Shown here piece by piece: positions 17,752-26,381 of a stretch of DNA of 64,000 bases (its first letter is position 1; every line of letters begins with the position of its first letter). Both the position numbers and the translations under genes were made by a program. Origin of the DNA: a bacterium 1xD42-67 (GTDB lineage Bacteria > Bacillota > Clostridia > Oscillospirales > Oscillospiraceae); contig RAYO01000014.1 in NCBI GenBank assembly GCA_003612335.1, positions 62,001-126,000 on the forward strand, written 5' to 3'. The notes below the pieces were generated by a model, which was not told the origin of the DNA, did not search any database, and was given only the letters and a program-made list of their open reading frames with translations.

Positions 17752-20535
17752 CTACTGCTCTGGGGCCACCCCCGGCCGCACAGCGGTGCCGGGGAGCTGG
17801 GGGGCCACATCGGGCCGCACCCCGCCTGTGCCGGAGGAGCTGGACGGACCGGCAGAGCCCTGGTCGGGCTGGGTGGGCTGCCCGGGATCCGTGGGGCCCG
17901 TGGTCCCGCCGGGATCGATGGGGGGGAAGGGGAGATAAGGGGCGTTGGGGTCCAGGGGGTCCACAGGGAAGATGGGATCCTCCGGACCGGGCTCAGGCTC
18001 CTCCGCCTCGACGTGGACGATGCAGGGACCGTAGGCGCTCACCGTCTCATACCGCCAGAGGGCGTCGTCCGCCACGGCGGCCCCGACCTGCTCCCGGGGG
18101 TAGTTGGGGTAGCAGATCTCTTTCTTGCTCTCCTCGGGGCAGTAGGGCCCCGCCTGGTAGTACAGGCCGGTGGGGGTCCCGTCCTCCTTGGCCACAGGAC
18201 ACCCCGTACAGACGGCGATCACCGTCTCCGCCGTGTGGGCGGTGCAGATCAGGCCCTCCGGGTAGTCCTCGGGGAAGACCGACCCAGTAGCCACCCGGCT
18301 GCCCCGGGGATCCAGAGCGCACCACTCGCTGGCAGGCAGGCCGGAATCCAGACAGTAGGTCAGCGGCCGGCGGCCGCCGGGATCCTGATAGTCCTTTTTC
18401 TCCAGTCCCTCGTGGAGGGGGATCATCACCTTCTGCCACAGGACCAGGGCGGGGTTCACGTCCCGCAGGTTCATCTTGTAGCCCTTCTCATAGCCTGTCC
18501 AGACGGCGGCGGTGTAATAGGGGGTGTAGCCCACGAACCAGCGGTCCTTGTTGTCGCTGGTGGTGCCCGTCTTGCCGGCGGCGTTCTGGCCCGGGATGCC
18601 CTTTCCGGCGGCGGTACCGCCGCCGTCGAAGACGTGCTTGAGCATGTCGTTCATATACCAGGCGGTATTGGCCGAGATAGAGGGCTCAGGCACCAGCTCG
18701 TTCTCCATCAGCACCACCTCTTCTCCATCCACCAGCTGGGTGACCTTGGTGAAGGTGCGGGAGCCCTGGTAGTAGCCGTTGTTGGGGAAGACGCAGTAGG
18801 CCTCGGCCATGTCCCGGACGTTGGTGCCGTCGGTGAGGCCGCCCATGGCCAGCGACTCGGTGATGTCGGTCTTCCACTCGTCGCCCACCATCCGGCCCTC
18901 CTCCAGGTCGATGTGATACCGGTCCTGGACGAACTTGAAGCTCTCCTCGGGGGTGACATAGTCGTTCATCAGCCGGACAGCCACTGTGTTCAGCGACTGC
19001 TTCAGGGCCTCACGCATGGTGATCTGGCCCTTGTAGTGTGTCGTGCCCGAGTTCAGGGGCCAGGCCTTGCCTCCGTTCTCCCGGTAGGGGTAGTCGTCCA
19101 GCACCGAATAGGGGTTGGCCTTGTGGAACTCCAGGGCCGGAGAGTAGACGGCCAGGGGCTTGAAGGAGGAGCCGGGCTGACGGCGGCCGTTGTTGGCGTA
19201 ATTGCTGCCGAAGTTCACGTTCTTTACCCCGAACTGGCCGGCGATGGCCACCACATCGCCCGTCTGATTGTCGATGACACAGATGGCGGACTGCATCTGC
19301 TGGCCCTCCTTGGAGGTATAGTCCAGGTTGGCCCGGTCGGTGTAGATCTGGTCCACGATGGCCTGGGCGTTGGGGTCGTAGCAGGTGTAGATCCGCAGGC
19401 CGCCCCGGGCCAGGGCCTGCTCAGCCACCGACTCGGACCAGCCGAATTTGGCCCCTAGGGCCTCCTTCACGTCGGAGATCACGGTCTCCTCATACCAGGT
19501 GTAGTAGATCTCGCTGCTGGAGCCCTGGTCCTGATCCTTAGCGAAGACCAGCTCCTGGGCCACGGCCTCGTCATACTCCTCCCGGGAGATCATGCCCTGC
19601 TTCAGCATCTGCCCGAGGACCACCTCCTGGCGGTACTTGTTCCACTGGCGGGCGTCCCAGATCTCGTCGGTGTTCATCCCCTGGGACTTGCCGAAGGAGT
19701 AGGGGCCGTATTTGGAGGGGTTGTTGGTGATGGAGATCAGGCTGGCGCACTCGGCCAGGGTGAGCTCAGACACCGGCTTGCCGAAATACCCCAAGGCCGC
19801 AGAGCCCACACCTTTATATTTGCTGCCCAGAGGGATGATGTTCAGATACCGCTCCAGGGTGTCCTCCTTGGAGTTGTTCTGGGTGAAGCGGATGGCCCGG
19901 ACGATCTCGGTGATCTTCCGCTTCACAGTGGTCTCGTTCTCCAGGGTGGTGTTCTTGATCATCTGCTGGGTGATAGTGGAGCCGCCGGAGATCTCCTTGC
20001 CGGTGAACATGGAGTAGACTGCGTAGGCCGTCCGCCGCCAGTCCACCCCGGGGTGGGTCCAGAAGCGCTTGTCCTCGATGGCCACGGTGGCGTTGATCAG
20101 GTCCTCGGGCATGTCCTCGAAATCCACCCACACAGAGCTGGTCACGTTGTTCAGCCGGACCATCTCCACGTACTGACCGGTGGCCTTGTCCTGATAGTAC
20201 ATGATGCTGTCCTCCCCCAGGGGGAAGTCGTCCAGGCTCAGGTCGGCCTTGGGGACGATGACCTCGTTGATATATACTGCAGCGAAGCAGGCCAGCAGGA
20301 CCCCGGTGCACAGCCCGATCAGGAAGAGGGTGCCCACCACCTTGAGGAAGATGGACACCGCCCGCCAGATGCTGGCCCCCCCCTTTTTCCTGCGGCGCTT
20401 CCGGGGCGCGCCGGAGCGCCGCGGATCCTCCGTCCGCCTGCGCTCCCCCGAGGAACGGGAGGGGCCGGGCGCCTGACGGCGGGATGGATAGTCGCTGTTG
20501 TCATATAGAGAACTGCGGTCGTTGTAGTCTGACAC
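17752..20535 (-). CDS. Class A penicillin-binding protein (transglycosylase/transpeptidase, PBP1A type)
   Basis: A 927-residue bifunctional peptidoglycan synthase. A basic cytoplasmic head is followed by one membrane segment near residues 58-90. The GT51 domain has VAIEDKRFWTHPGVDW (catalytic Glu near 154), GGSTITQQMIKN and the RKITEIVRAIRF segment. The transpeptidase has SSFK (active Ser near 456), SLN near 514 and GKTGTT further on. The C-terminal ~120 residues are proline-rich (PDPGQPTQPDQG), like Firmicute PBP tails. The GTG at 20535 has GGAGGT at good spacing, better than the upstream ATG at 20616. It is transcribed divergently from the DUF1292 gene. Confidence 0.95.
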   Translation of the reverse strand: MSDYNDRSSLYDNSDYPSRRQAPGPSRSSGERRRTEDPRRSGAPRKRRRKKGGASIWRAVSIFLKVVGTLFLIGLCTGVLLACFAAVYINEVIVPKADLSLDDFPLGEDSIMYYQDKATGQYVEMVRLNNVTSSVWVDFEDMPEDLINATVAIEDKRFWTHPGVDWRRTAYAVYSMFTGKEISGGSTITQQMIKNTTLENETTVKRKITEIVRAIRFTQNNSKEDTLERYLNIIPLGSKYKGVGSAALGYFGKPVSELTLAECASLISITNNPSKYGPYSFGKSQGMNTDEIWDARQWNKYRQEVVLGQMLKQGMISREEYDEAVAQELVFAKDQDQGSSSEIYYTWYEETVISDVKEALGAKFGWSESVAEQALARGGLRIYTCYDPNAQAIVDQIYTDRANLDYTSKEGQQMQSAICVIDNQTGDVVAIAGQFGVKNVNFGSNYANNGRRQPGSSFKPLAVYSPALEFHKANPYSVLDDYPYRENGGKAWPLNSGTTHYKGQITMREALKQSLNTVAVRLMNDYVTPEESFKFVQDRYHIDLEEGRMVGDEWKTDITESLAMGGLTDGTNVRDMAEAYCVFPNNGYYQGSRTFTKVTQLVDGEEVVLMENELVPEPSISANTAWYMNDMLKHVFDGGGTAAGKGIPGQNAAGKTGTTSDNKDRWFVGYTPYYTAAVWTGYEKGYKMNLRDVNPALVLWQKVMIPLHEGLEKKDYQDPGGRRPLTYCLDSGLPASEWCALDPRGSRVATGSVFPEDYPEGLICTAHTAETVIAVCTGCPVAKEDGTPTGLYYQAGPYCPEESKKEICYPNYPREQVGAAVADDALWRYETVSAYGPCIVHVEAEEPEPGPEDPIFPVDPLDPNAPYLPFPPIDPGGTTGPTDPGQPTQPDQGSAGPSSSSGTGGVRPDVAPQLPGTAVRPGVAPEQ

Positions 20536-20759
20536 GATGATACCTCCAGTCGGATGAGGGGGATGGATCTCCCGCCCCGACGGCCTGGACGGACCGCTGT
20601 CCGCCCTGACGTTCACATGCGTTCTGCCTGGGCCTGCCAGAGCTGAAGGGATGCAGGCTCCAATATCAGCATTATACCAGATTTTCCTTGTTTGTCCACC
20701 CCACAGGCCCTGGAAAGTATGCCTTTCAAAAATTCTTAAAATTTACCTGTCCTCCCCCC

Positions 20760-20788
20760 TTGCATTTTTTCCGCCGCCGGGTTACAAT
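20760..20788 (+). promoter_or_regulatory. Promoter for DUF1292 gene
   Basis: TTGCAT and TACAAT with a 17-base spacer, 33 bases ahead of the start codon. Confidence 0.75.
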
Positions 20789-20821
20789 AGAGTCGTAACG
20801 ATCGAAACAGGAGGATGCCCC

Positions 20822-21139
20822 ATGGAAGACAGCTTTGGCCCCGACCTCATCACCGTCACCGATGAAGAGGGCAACGACTTCGAACTGGAGCTGGTAGACT
20901 CCCTGGAGCATCAGGGGATCACCTACTACGCCATGTTCCCCACCGTGGAGGAGGACGAGGCCACCGGCCAGCCCAAGGATGTGGACGCCGATGACGAGGA
21001 ATATGGCCTGATCATCATGAAGACCATCGTGGAGAACGGCGAGGAACTGCTGTCCACCCTGGACTCCGATGAGGAGCTGGATACGGTGTATGAGCTGTTC
21101 ATGGAGCGCTTCTTCCAGGATGAGGCAGAGGGATCCTGA
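20822..21139 (+). CDS. DUF1292 domain-containing protein
   Basis: A 105-residue very acidic soluble protein. LITVTDEEGNDFELELVDSLEHQG then YYAMFP and EYGLIIMK match DUF1292 (YrzB-like) proteins that are widespread in Firmicutes and often near RNA-processing or Holliday-junction genes; their function is unknown. ATG 20822 has AGGAGG 8 bases upstream and directly follows a good promoter. An in-frame extension to 20651 crosses that promoter and is rejected. Confidence 0.9.
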   Translation: MEDSFGPDLITVTDEEGNDFELELVDSLEHQGITYYAMFPTVEEDEATGQPKDVDADDEEYGLIIMKTIVENGEELLSTLDSDEELDTVYELFMERFFQDEAEGS

Positions 21140-21159
21140 TCCTATCATCAGTCTGTTTT

Positions 21160-21350
21160 TCCTGCTCGGTGCGTGATGGGTCCTTTTAAACCCACATTTT
21201 TAAAACGGGACGCCACCTCACGGCGCGGCTTGCAGGCCTCCCGGCCCCCTTATGAGGTCAGCTGGACGTTGGAAGCAGAAAAACGTCGTGGAGGCGACCC
21301 ACCTGCCATCTGTGCAGGTTTTAAACGGGCCCACACGGCCAGAGCGGGGT
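21160..21350 (+). ncRNA. ssrS: 6S RNA (clostridial type)
   Basis: No good reading frame; the RNA folds like 6S. The outer closing stem pairs GCTCGGTGCGTGATGGGTCC (21164-21183) with the complementary strand around 21327-21345, with single bulged A residues. Inside are A/T-rich single strands (CTTTTAAACCCACATTTTT on the 5' side, GGTTTTAAAC on the 3' side), the classical open bubble. A small 3' hairpin ACCTGCcatctgtGCAGGT and the GGAGGCGACCCACCTG context are as I recall them for clostridial 6S RNA. The product mimics an open promoter and binds the housekeeping RNA polymerase in stationary phase. Ends are approximate. Confidence 0.78.
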
Positions 21351-21380
21351 TAAAAAAAGCCATAGTGATCCAGCCTTTGG

Positions 21381-21413
21381 CCGCGGCACCTCTGCCGCGG
21401 TCTTTTCTTTTTT
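21381..21413 (+). terminator. Intrinsic terminator after 6S RNA
   Basis: CCGCGGCA / TGCCGCGG stem, CCTC loop, then TCTTTTCTTTTTT. Confidence 0.85.
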
Positions 21414-21425
21414 GAACATTATGTA

Positions 21426-21471
21426 AAAGTCCGCCCTCCCTCTTGCATTTGAAGGCGGACTTTAGTATAAT
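21426..21471 (+). promoter_or_regulatory. Promoter with overlapping inverted repeat for the foldase gene
   Basis: TTGCAT (21443-21448) and TATAAT (21466-21471) are 17 bases apart. A 10-bp inverted repeat AAAGTCCGCC (21426-21435) / GGCGGACTTT (21454-21463) flanks the -35 box and covers the spacer, so a repressor could act here. Confidence 0.7.
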
Positions 21472-21535
21472 ATCTCGGAAATGCCCGGGAGGGCATCTCC
21501 TTTTACACTATCGAACATGAGAGGACTGAATCACC

Positions 21536-23032
21536 GTGAGTGCAGAGAAAAAGGCCCAGACCAGAGCGGAGCGCGAAGAGAAGCGCCGTCAGGAGGAACG
21601 CAGGGACCGCCGGTCCATGGCAGTCTACTCCATCGTCGCTGTGGTGGTAGTGATCGCCGCCGCGGCCCTGATGGTGTGGAACGCCGGGATCCTCCAGCGC
21701 AGCCTCACCGCTGTGGAGATCAACGGTACCAAATATTCCGCCGCTGACATGCAGTACTATTACAACAGCATCTATTCCAGCTATGCCAACCAGTATTTCA
21801 GCGCCAGCGTCTCCCCCAAAAAGCAGATCCGGGACCAGGCGACCGGACAGACTTGGTATGACTACCTGGTGGAGCAGGCGGTGGAGAGCCTGACCGATAC
21901 CGCCGCCCTGTCCGCCCAGGCAAAGAGCGAGGGCTATGCCCTCTCCGCCGAGGGCCAGGCCCAGCGGGACGCGGCCATCGCCCAGCTGGACACCGCCTGG
22001 ATCAGCTACGGCCAGCCCAGCCGGGACGCCTTCATCCGGGCCCGTTTCGGCCCCCATATGACCTACAGCCGTCTGGTGGAGCTGATGGATATGGAGTTCC
22101 TGGCCAGCGACTACGCATCCTCCCGGATGGATGCCATCCAGCACCCGGACTCCGACTATGAGAGCTACTACCAGGAGCACAAGGATCAGCTGGACACCAT
22201 CGTATACACGCAGCTGGCTTTCCAGGCCCAAGTGCCCAGCGCCGAGGCCGAGACCATGAGCGACGCGGAGAAGACCGCCGCCCTGGAGGAACGGAAGGCC
22301 GAGCAGAAGGCCCTGGCCGAAGAGGTCAAGGCCAAACTGGAGGGGGGCGCCGATCTGGAGGAGATCGCCGACGAATATCACGACCAGCTCTACAGCACCG
22401 CCCTCTCCCGCCGCTCCTCCGGTACCAATGCCGGCTGGTCCAACTACGCCGACTGGCTGCTGAATCCCGCCCGCCGGGCCGGCGACATCACGTTGGAGGA
22501 GTATGATTCCGGCTCCGCCTACTACTACTATGTGGCCGTCTTTGAGGACCGGGTCCGGGACGAGGAGGATCTGCACAGCGTGCGCCACATCCTGATCCGC
22601 GCGGGAGACGGGGAGGGCACCCCCACCCAGGCCGAGTATGATGAGGCCGAGGAGAAGGCCCAGGCCCTGCTGGATGAGTGGAAGGCCGGCGAGGCCACTC
22701 AGGACTCCTTCGCCGCCCTGGCCTCCGCCAATACTCAGGACACCAGCTCTTCCGCCAGCGGCGGGCTGTACACCGAGATCAACAGCTGGTCCAACTACGC
22801 TGCTCCCTTCAAGGACTGGGTCCTGGACCCCGCCCGCCGGGAGGGGGACACCAGCCTGGTGAAGACCGAGTTCGGTTGGCACGTCATGTATTACGTGTCC
22901 TCCAGCGACCCCATTTGGCGGCAGGACACCGCCAGCGCCCTGGCCAGCCAGGACTATGAGCAGATCGCCGACAGCGCCGCTCAGGGCCTGACTGTCAGCC
23001 GGGGGATGGGCATGGGCCTCATCTCTGCATGA
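21536..23032 (+). CDS. Membrane-anchored peptidyl-prolyl isomerase (PpiC/SurA/PrsA-like)
   Basis: A 498-residue protein starting at GTG. A charged cytoplasmic head is followed by one membrane helix (AVYSIVAVVVVIAAAALMVW, about residues 28-48); the rest is outside. A SurA_N-like helical part spans roughly 55-220. A parvulin rotamase domain runs about 345-475, with VRHILIRAG, ASANTQDTSSSASGGLY and VKTEFGWHVMYY. It should help exported proteins fold at the membrane. It is larger than PrsA and anchored by a helix instead of a lipobox. A terminator follows directly. Confidence 0.9.
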   Translation: MSAEKKAQTRAEREEKRRQEERRDRRSMAVYSIVAVVVVIAAAALMVWNAGILQRSLTAVEINGTKYSAADMQYYYNSIYSSYANQYFSASVSPKKQIRDQATGQTWYDYLVEQAVESLTDTAALSAQAKSEGYALSAEGQAQRDAAIAQLDTAWISYGQPSRDAFIRARFGPHMTYSRLVELMDMEFLASDYASSRMDAIQHPDSDYESYYQEHKDQLDTIVYTQLAFQAQVPSAEAETMSDAEKTAALEERKAEQKALAEEVKAKLEGGADLEEIADEYHDQLYSTALSRRSSGTNAGWSNYADWLLNPARRAGDITLEEYDSGSAYYYYVAVFEDRVRDEEDLHSVRHILIRAGDGEGTPTQAEYDEAEEKAQALLDEWKAGEATQDSFAALASANTQDTSSSASGGLYTEINSWSNYAAPFKDWVLDPARREGDTSLVKTEFGWHVMYYVSSSDPIWRQDTASALASQDYEQIADSAAQGLTVSRGMGMGLISA

Positions 23033-23038
23033 GATCGG

Positions 23039-23076
23039 AAAGACCTCTATCCAGAACGGATAGAGGTCTTTTTTCA
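23039..23076. terminator. Bidirectional terminator between foldase gene and deoC
   Basis: A 14-bp stem (AAAGACCTCTATCC / GGATAGAGGTCTTT) with T runs on both strands; the minus-strand run overlaps the deoC stop codon. Confidence 0.92.
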
Positions 23077-23718
23077 TCTTGCCAGAGCCACCAGCGCACT
23101 GGCCCCGATCCGGTCAGCGCCAGCATCGATCATGGCCTGGGCCTGCTCAAAGGTCCGGATCCCCCCAGCGGCCTTGATCCGCAGGTCGGGACTGATATGC
23201 TCCCGGAAGAGCCTCACGTCCTCCACAGTGGCCCCGCCGGCCCCAAAACCGGTGGAGGTCTTGATGAAATCCGCCCCCGACATGGACACCACCCGGCACA
23301 GGGCGACCTTCTCCTCCTGAGTGAAGCTGCACGCCTCGATGATGATCTTCAGGATCCGGCCATTGCAGGAGGCCTTCACCGCCCTGATCTCCGCCAAGAC
23401 CCCTTCCCAGTCCCCTTCCTTGGCCAGGCCCTGGTTGATGACCATATCGATCTCGTCGGCGCCGTCCCGGATGGCGTCCTCTGTCTCGAACACCTTCACC
23501 TCCGGCGTGGAATAGCCATTGGGGAAGCCGACCACCGTGCAGATCTTCAGGCTCCCGCTGACATGATCGTTGGCCCGCTTCACATAGCGGGGCGGGATAC
23601 ATACCGAGGCCGTCCCGAACTCTCTCCCCTCATCGCAGACGGTCTCCACCTGTCCCCAGGTGGCTGTGGGAGCAAGGATCGTGTGGTCTACCCGGCTCAA
23701 TATCTCTTTTCTGTCCAA
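23074..23718 (-). CDS. deoC: Deoxyribose-phosphate aldolase
   Basis: A 214-residue class I aldolase that splits 2-deoxyribose-5-phosphate into glyceraldehyde-3-phosphate and acetaldehyde in deoxynucleoside salvage. VDHTILAPTAT opens the barrel; GADEIDMVIN (about residue 86) and FIKTSTGF (Schiff-base Lys about 151) are the active-site motifs, and AAGGIRT follows. The start is TTG with AAAGGAG upstream. No other deo genes are adjacent. A GC hairpin followed by T7 on the plus strand (23734-23757) lies in its leader region. Confidence 0.96.
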   Translation of the reverse strand: MDRKEILSRVDHTILAPTATWGQVETVCDEGREFGTASVCIPPRYVKRANDHVSGSLKICTVVGFPNGYSTPEVKVFETEDAIRDGADEIDMVINQGLAKEGDWEGVLAEIRAVKASCNGRILKIIIEACSFTQEEKVALCRVVSMSGADFIKTSTGFGAGGATVEDVRLFREHISPDLRIKAAGGIRTFEQAQAMIDAGADRIGASALVALAR

Positions 23719-23810
23719 ATATTTGCTCCTTTCCCCGCCGAAGGGCGGGCTTTTTTTGCGGTATCATTTTACCTTGTCACAGGACAGTTGTCTATTTATG
23801 GAAAGTAAAA

Positions 23811-23990
23811 AGATCGGGCCGCCGAAAAGCTCATTTTTGGCTTTTCGACGGCCCATCCACAGATCTTATAGTTGGCGTGGCTGAAAAGAAGCCTGCGCCA
23901 GACTTCATAGCCAGCGCACAGGCTCTGCCCGCCAGCGGCTCTGCCGCTGGTCGAAGATCGGTCTTGCCGATCTTCAAGTGTGCTGACTAT
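23811..23990. repeat. Structured intergenic element with dispersed repeat, copy 2
   Basis: This 180-base stretch between deoC and metK has no gene. It begins with a 14/15-bp hairpin (GGGCCGCCGAAAAGC, 23816, with its complement at 23840). TATAGTTGGCGTGG at 23869 matches the element at 13701. Two more hairpins follow, CAGCGGCTCTGCCGCTG and GAAGATCGGTCTTGCCGATCTTC. The outer ends TATAGTtggC and GctgACTATA are partly inverted, as in small non-autonomous elements. Confidence 0.5.
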
Positions 23991-24035
23991 ATCCCCCATA
24001 GCCGGTGAAGGGACGGTCCCTTCGATATCATGAAG

Positions 24036-24065
24036 GACCGCGGCGGTCCTGCAGCCGCCGCGGTC
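24036..24065 (-). terminator. Terminator hairpin of metK
   Basis: An 11-bp stem GACCGCGGCGG / CCGCCGCGGTC about 10 bases past the metK stop. It is not followed by a clear T tract. Confidence 0.6.
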
Positions 24066-24075
24066 TTCTGGATGC

Positions 24076-25260
24076 TCATACCAAAGCAGCCTTCAGCTCC
24101 TCCACCCGGTCGGTCTTCTCCCAGGCGACGCCCAGATCCTCCCGGCCGAAGTGGCCATAAGCGGCCAGCTGGCGGTAGATGGGGCGGCGCAGGTCCAGGT
24201 CCCGGATGATGGCGGCGGGGCGCAGGTCGAAGACCTTTGCCACCGCCTCCTCCAGCTTGGCGTCGGAGACGGTCCCGGTGCCGAAGGTGTCCACCCGGAC
24301 CGAGACGGGCCGGGCCACGCCGATGGCATAGGCCAGCTGGACCTGACAGCGGGAGGCCAGGCCGGCGGCTACCACGTTCTTGGCCGCCCAGCGGGCGGCA
24401 TAGGCGGCGGAGCGGTCCACCTTGGTGGGGTCCTTGCCGGAGAAGGCGCCGCCGCCGTGGGGGGCGGAGCCGCCGTAGGTGTCCACGATGATCTTCCGTC
24501 CGGTGAGCCCAGAGTCCCCCTGGGGCCCGCCGATGACGAACCGGCCGGTGGGGTTGACATAGATCTTGGTGTCATCGTCCATCAGCTCGGCAGGGAGGAT
24601 GGGCCGGATGACCAGATCGATCATGTCCTTCCGGATCTGATCCAGCTCCGCCTCAGGGCCGTGCTGAGTAGACACCACCACCGCATCGATCCGCTTGGGC
24701 TTGTCCTCCTCATCATACTCCACGGTGACCTGGGTCTTGCCGTCGGGGCGCAGGTAGTCCACCTTGCCCTCCTTGCGGACACGGGTGAGCTGCATGGCCA
24801 GCTTCTGGGCCAGGGAGATGGGCAGGGGCATCAGCTCGGGGGTCTCGTCGCAGGCGTAGCCGAACATCATGCCCTGATCCCCAGCGCCGTTGTCCAGTCC
24901 GTCGTCCTGAGCGCCCTCCTTGGCCTCCAGGCACTTGTCCACCCCCATGGCGATGTCTCCGGACTGCTCGTCGATGGAGGTGATCACCGCGCAGGTCTGG
25001 CAGTCGAAGCCGAATTTGGCCCGGTCGTAGCCGATGTCCTTCACCACCTGGCGGGCGATCTTGGGGATGTCCACGTAGCAGGAAGTGGTGATCTCCCCCA
25101 TCACGTGGATCAGGCCGGTGGTGGCGGTGGTCTCGCAGGCCACCCGGGCCTGGGGATCCTCCTCGAAGATGGCGTCCAGCACCGCGTCAGAGATCTGGTC
25201 GCAGATCTTGTCTGGATGCCCCTCGGTGACGGATTCGGATGTAAAAAGTCTCTTTGCCAT
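24076..25260 (-). CDS. metK: S-adenosylmethionine synthetase
   Basis: A 394-residue enzyme making SAM from methionine and [21 protein letters not shown] is at the N-terminus, [12 protein letters not shown] near 120 and [16 protein letters not shown] near 265 are nucleotide/phosphate motifs. The length is typical. ATG 25260 (GAAAGGAG upstream) is chosen; a longer frame runs back through the riboswitch and is not real. Expression should fall when SAM is high through the upstream riboswitch. Confidence 0.98.
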   Translation of the reverse strand: MAKRLFTSESVTEGHPDKICDQISDAVLDAIFEEDPQARVACETTATTGLIHVMGEITTSCYVDIPKIARQVVKDIGYDRAKFGFDCQTCAVITSIDEQSGDIAMGVDKCLEAKEGAQDDGLDNGAGDQGMMFGYACDETPELMPLPISLAQKLAMQLTRVRKEGKVDYLRPDGKTQVTVEYDEEDKPKRIDAVVVSTQHGPEAELDQIRKDMIDLVIRPILPAELMDDDTKIYVNPTGRFVIGGPQGDSGLTGRKIIVDTYGGSAPHGGGAFSGKDPTKVDRSAAYAARWAAKNVVAAGLASRCQVQLAYAIGVARPVSVRVDTFGTGTVSDAKLEEAVAKVFDLRPAAIIRDLDLRRPIYRQLAAYGHFGREDLGVAWEKTDRVEELKAALV

Positions 25261-25283
25261 GGTATGTTCTCCTTTCTTTTCTT

Positions 25284-25333
25284 CCCCTGTCCGCTCCCCC
25301 GTCCCTGGGAGGGGGACAGGGAGCGGACAGGGG
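25284..25333 (-). other. Long inverted repeat in metK leader
   Basis: A perfect 15-bp inverted repeat (CCCCTGTCCGCTCCC / GGGAGCGGACAGGGG) with a 20-base GC-rich loop lies between the riboswitch terminator and the metK ribosome binding site. Its role is unknown; it is not part of the normal SAM-I design. Confidence 0.7.
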
Positions 25334-25346
25334 AGCTCTGGGGGTG

Positions 25347-25374
25347 AAAAACGCCCCGCCGGACGGCAGAGCGT
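25347..25374 (-). terminator. Riboswitch-controlled terminator
   Basis: AACGCTCTGCC / GGCGGGGCGTT stem with two mismatches, then TTTTT on the minus strand, directly after the SAM-I aptamer. It acts as the expression platform. Confidence 0.8.
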
Positions 25375-25388
25375 TATATGTGGCACAC

Positions 25389-25502
25389 CCTCATCTTTCG
25401 ATACACTACCGCCGGATTTAGCACCTTGCATCAACAGATCAGCTCCGCTTTTGCAGGTTGCCGGGCTTCATCGGGCCGTTCCCTCCACCGCTCTTGATAA
25501 GG
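25389..25502 (-). promoter_or_regulatory. SAM-I (S-box) riboswitch
   Basis: The minus strand reads CCTTATCAAGAGCGGTGGAG, then GGGAACGGCCCGATGAAGCC and CGGCAACC, then GGTGCTAAATCCGGCGG and GAAAGATGAGG. These are the conserved core parts of the S-box. Stem P1 pairs CCTTATC with GATGAGG. SAM binding should favour the downstream terminator and shut off metK. Confidence 0.95.
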
Positions 25503-25522
25503 CTATTCAGTTGTCTGGGATG

Positions 25523-25552
25523 ATTATATAACATGGCCGCCTGCCTTGTCAA
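25523..25552 (-). promoter_or_regulatory. Promoter for metK
   Basis: On the minus strand TTGACA and TATAAT, both full consensus, with an 18-base spacer just upstream of the riboswitch. Confidence 0.85.
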
Positions 25553-25666
25553 GGAGTTTCCCATCCTGACTTTTTTCAAAAAGTGCTGCTGGATATAAAC
25601 TCCGTCGGAGCCTTTTGCGTCTATATCGATGTAGTCCGACACAACGATCATTAGGAGGTCATGATC

Positions 25667-26098
25667 ATGAAAAGGCTTTATCCTGCCGCGATCGTATTAT
25701 CGATGCTGTCCTGTCTCATCGTCACAGGCTGTTCCGCTGAGAACGCATCCTCAGTGATCAGCGAAGCGATCCCAGAAAACATCACACACATCGAAGTGAG
25801 CGGTTTTTATCATGGCGAGTTGGAGCCCTGGGAGCTGACACAGACGGAGATCGAGGAGTTGGATACATGGATCGCTCAGCTTTCTTTGACGCATAGGACA
25901 TATGCCGAAGGAGAAGCCCCTAACGAAGTCTATGCTGGTGGAGTTTGTTATCGTTTTGATATCAACGATGGTGAGATGTCGTTCACATGGATACATATCG
26001 ATCAGGCGTATCTCCAGTACGATGGTGGATGGTATGAGATCACGAACACCACAGCTCCACCGCTCGGCCTGGCCGGGCCCGGTCGATCAGTGGACTGA
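25667..26098 (+). CDS. Hypothetical lipoprotein
   Basis: A 143-residue protein with a lipoprotein signal (MKRLYPAAIVLSMLSCLIVTG then Cys in a TGCS lipobox), so it should be anchored on the outer face of the membrane. The mature part has no family I recognise; it holds many acidic and aromatic residues (ELEPWELTQTEIEELDTW). Of two ATGs, 25667 has the better spacing from AGGAGG. The last dozen residues look unrelated to the rest, so the 3' end may be altered. Nothing more is evident in 26099-26305. Confidence 0.7.
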   Translation: MKRLYPAAIVLSMLSCLIVTGCSAENASSVISEAIPENITHIEVSGFYHGELEPWELTQTEIEELDTWIAQLSLTHRTYAEGEAPNEVYAGGVCYRFDINDGEMSFTWIHIDQAYLQYDGGWYEITNTTAPPLGLAGPGRSVD

Positions 26099-26305
26099 TC
26101 TCGACCGCTGGATACAGGGCGGCTGTTACGATCCAGCTGTCCTGTATCTTATGCCTCATCCCTCTGCTTCAGCGAAGGATCTGGACGATAGAGCAGCAGC
26201 ATCGATCTGAACAGGGAGCCCGTCCTCTTGATGGGGATCCGTCCTCTGTCGAAAAGGGGCGGGACCGGTCACAGAAAGTTTACCGGAAGTTTACATGGTA
26301 TTTCC

Positions 26306-26334
26306 TTGTTTTTATTTCTGGACTGTGGTATGAT
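26306..26334 (+). promoter_or_regulatory. Promoter for ftsH
   Basis: TTGTTT and TATGAT with a 17-base spacer, about 48 bases before the TTG start. Confidence 0.65.
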
Positions 26335-26381
26335 ATCCTTTGCCCTGTTTTGAAAATGCAGAAAAATGGAGGTACGCTCCT

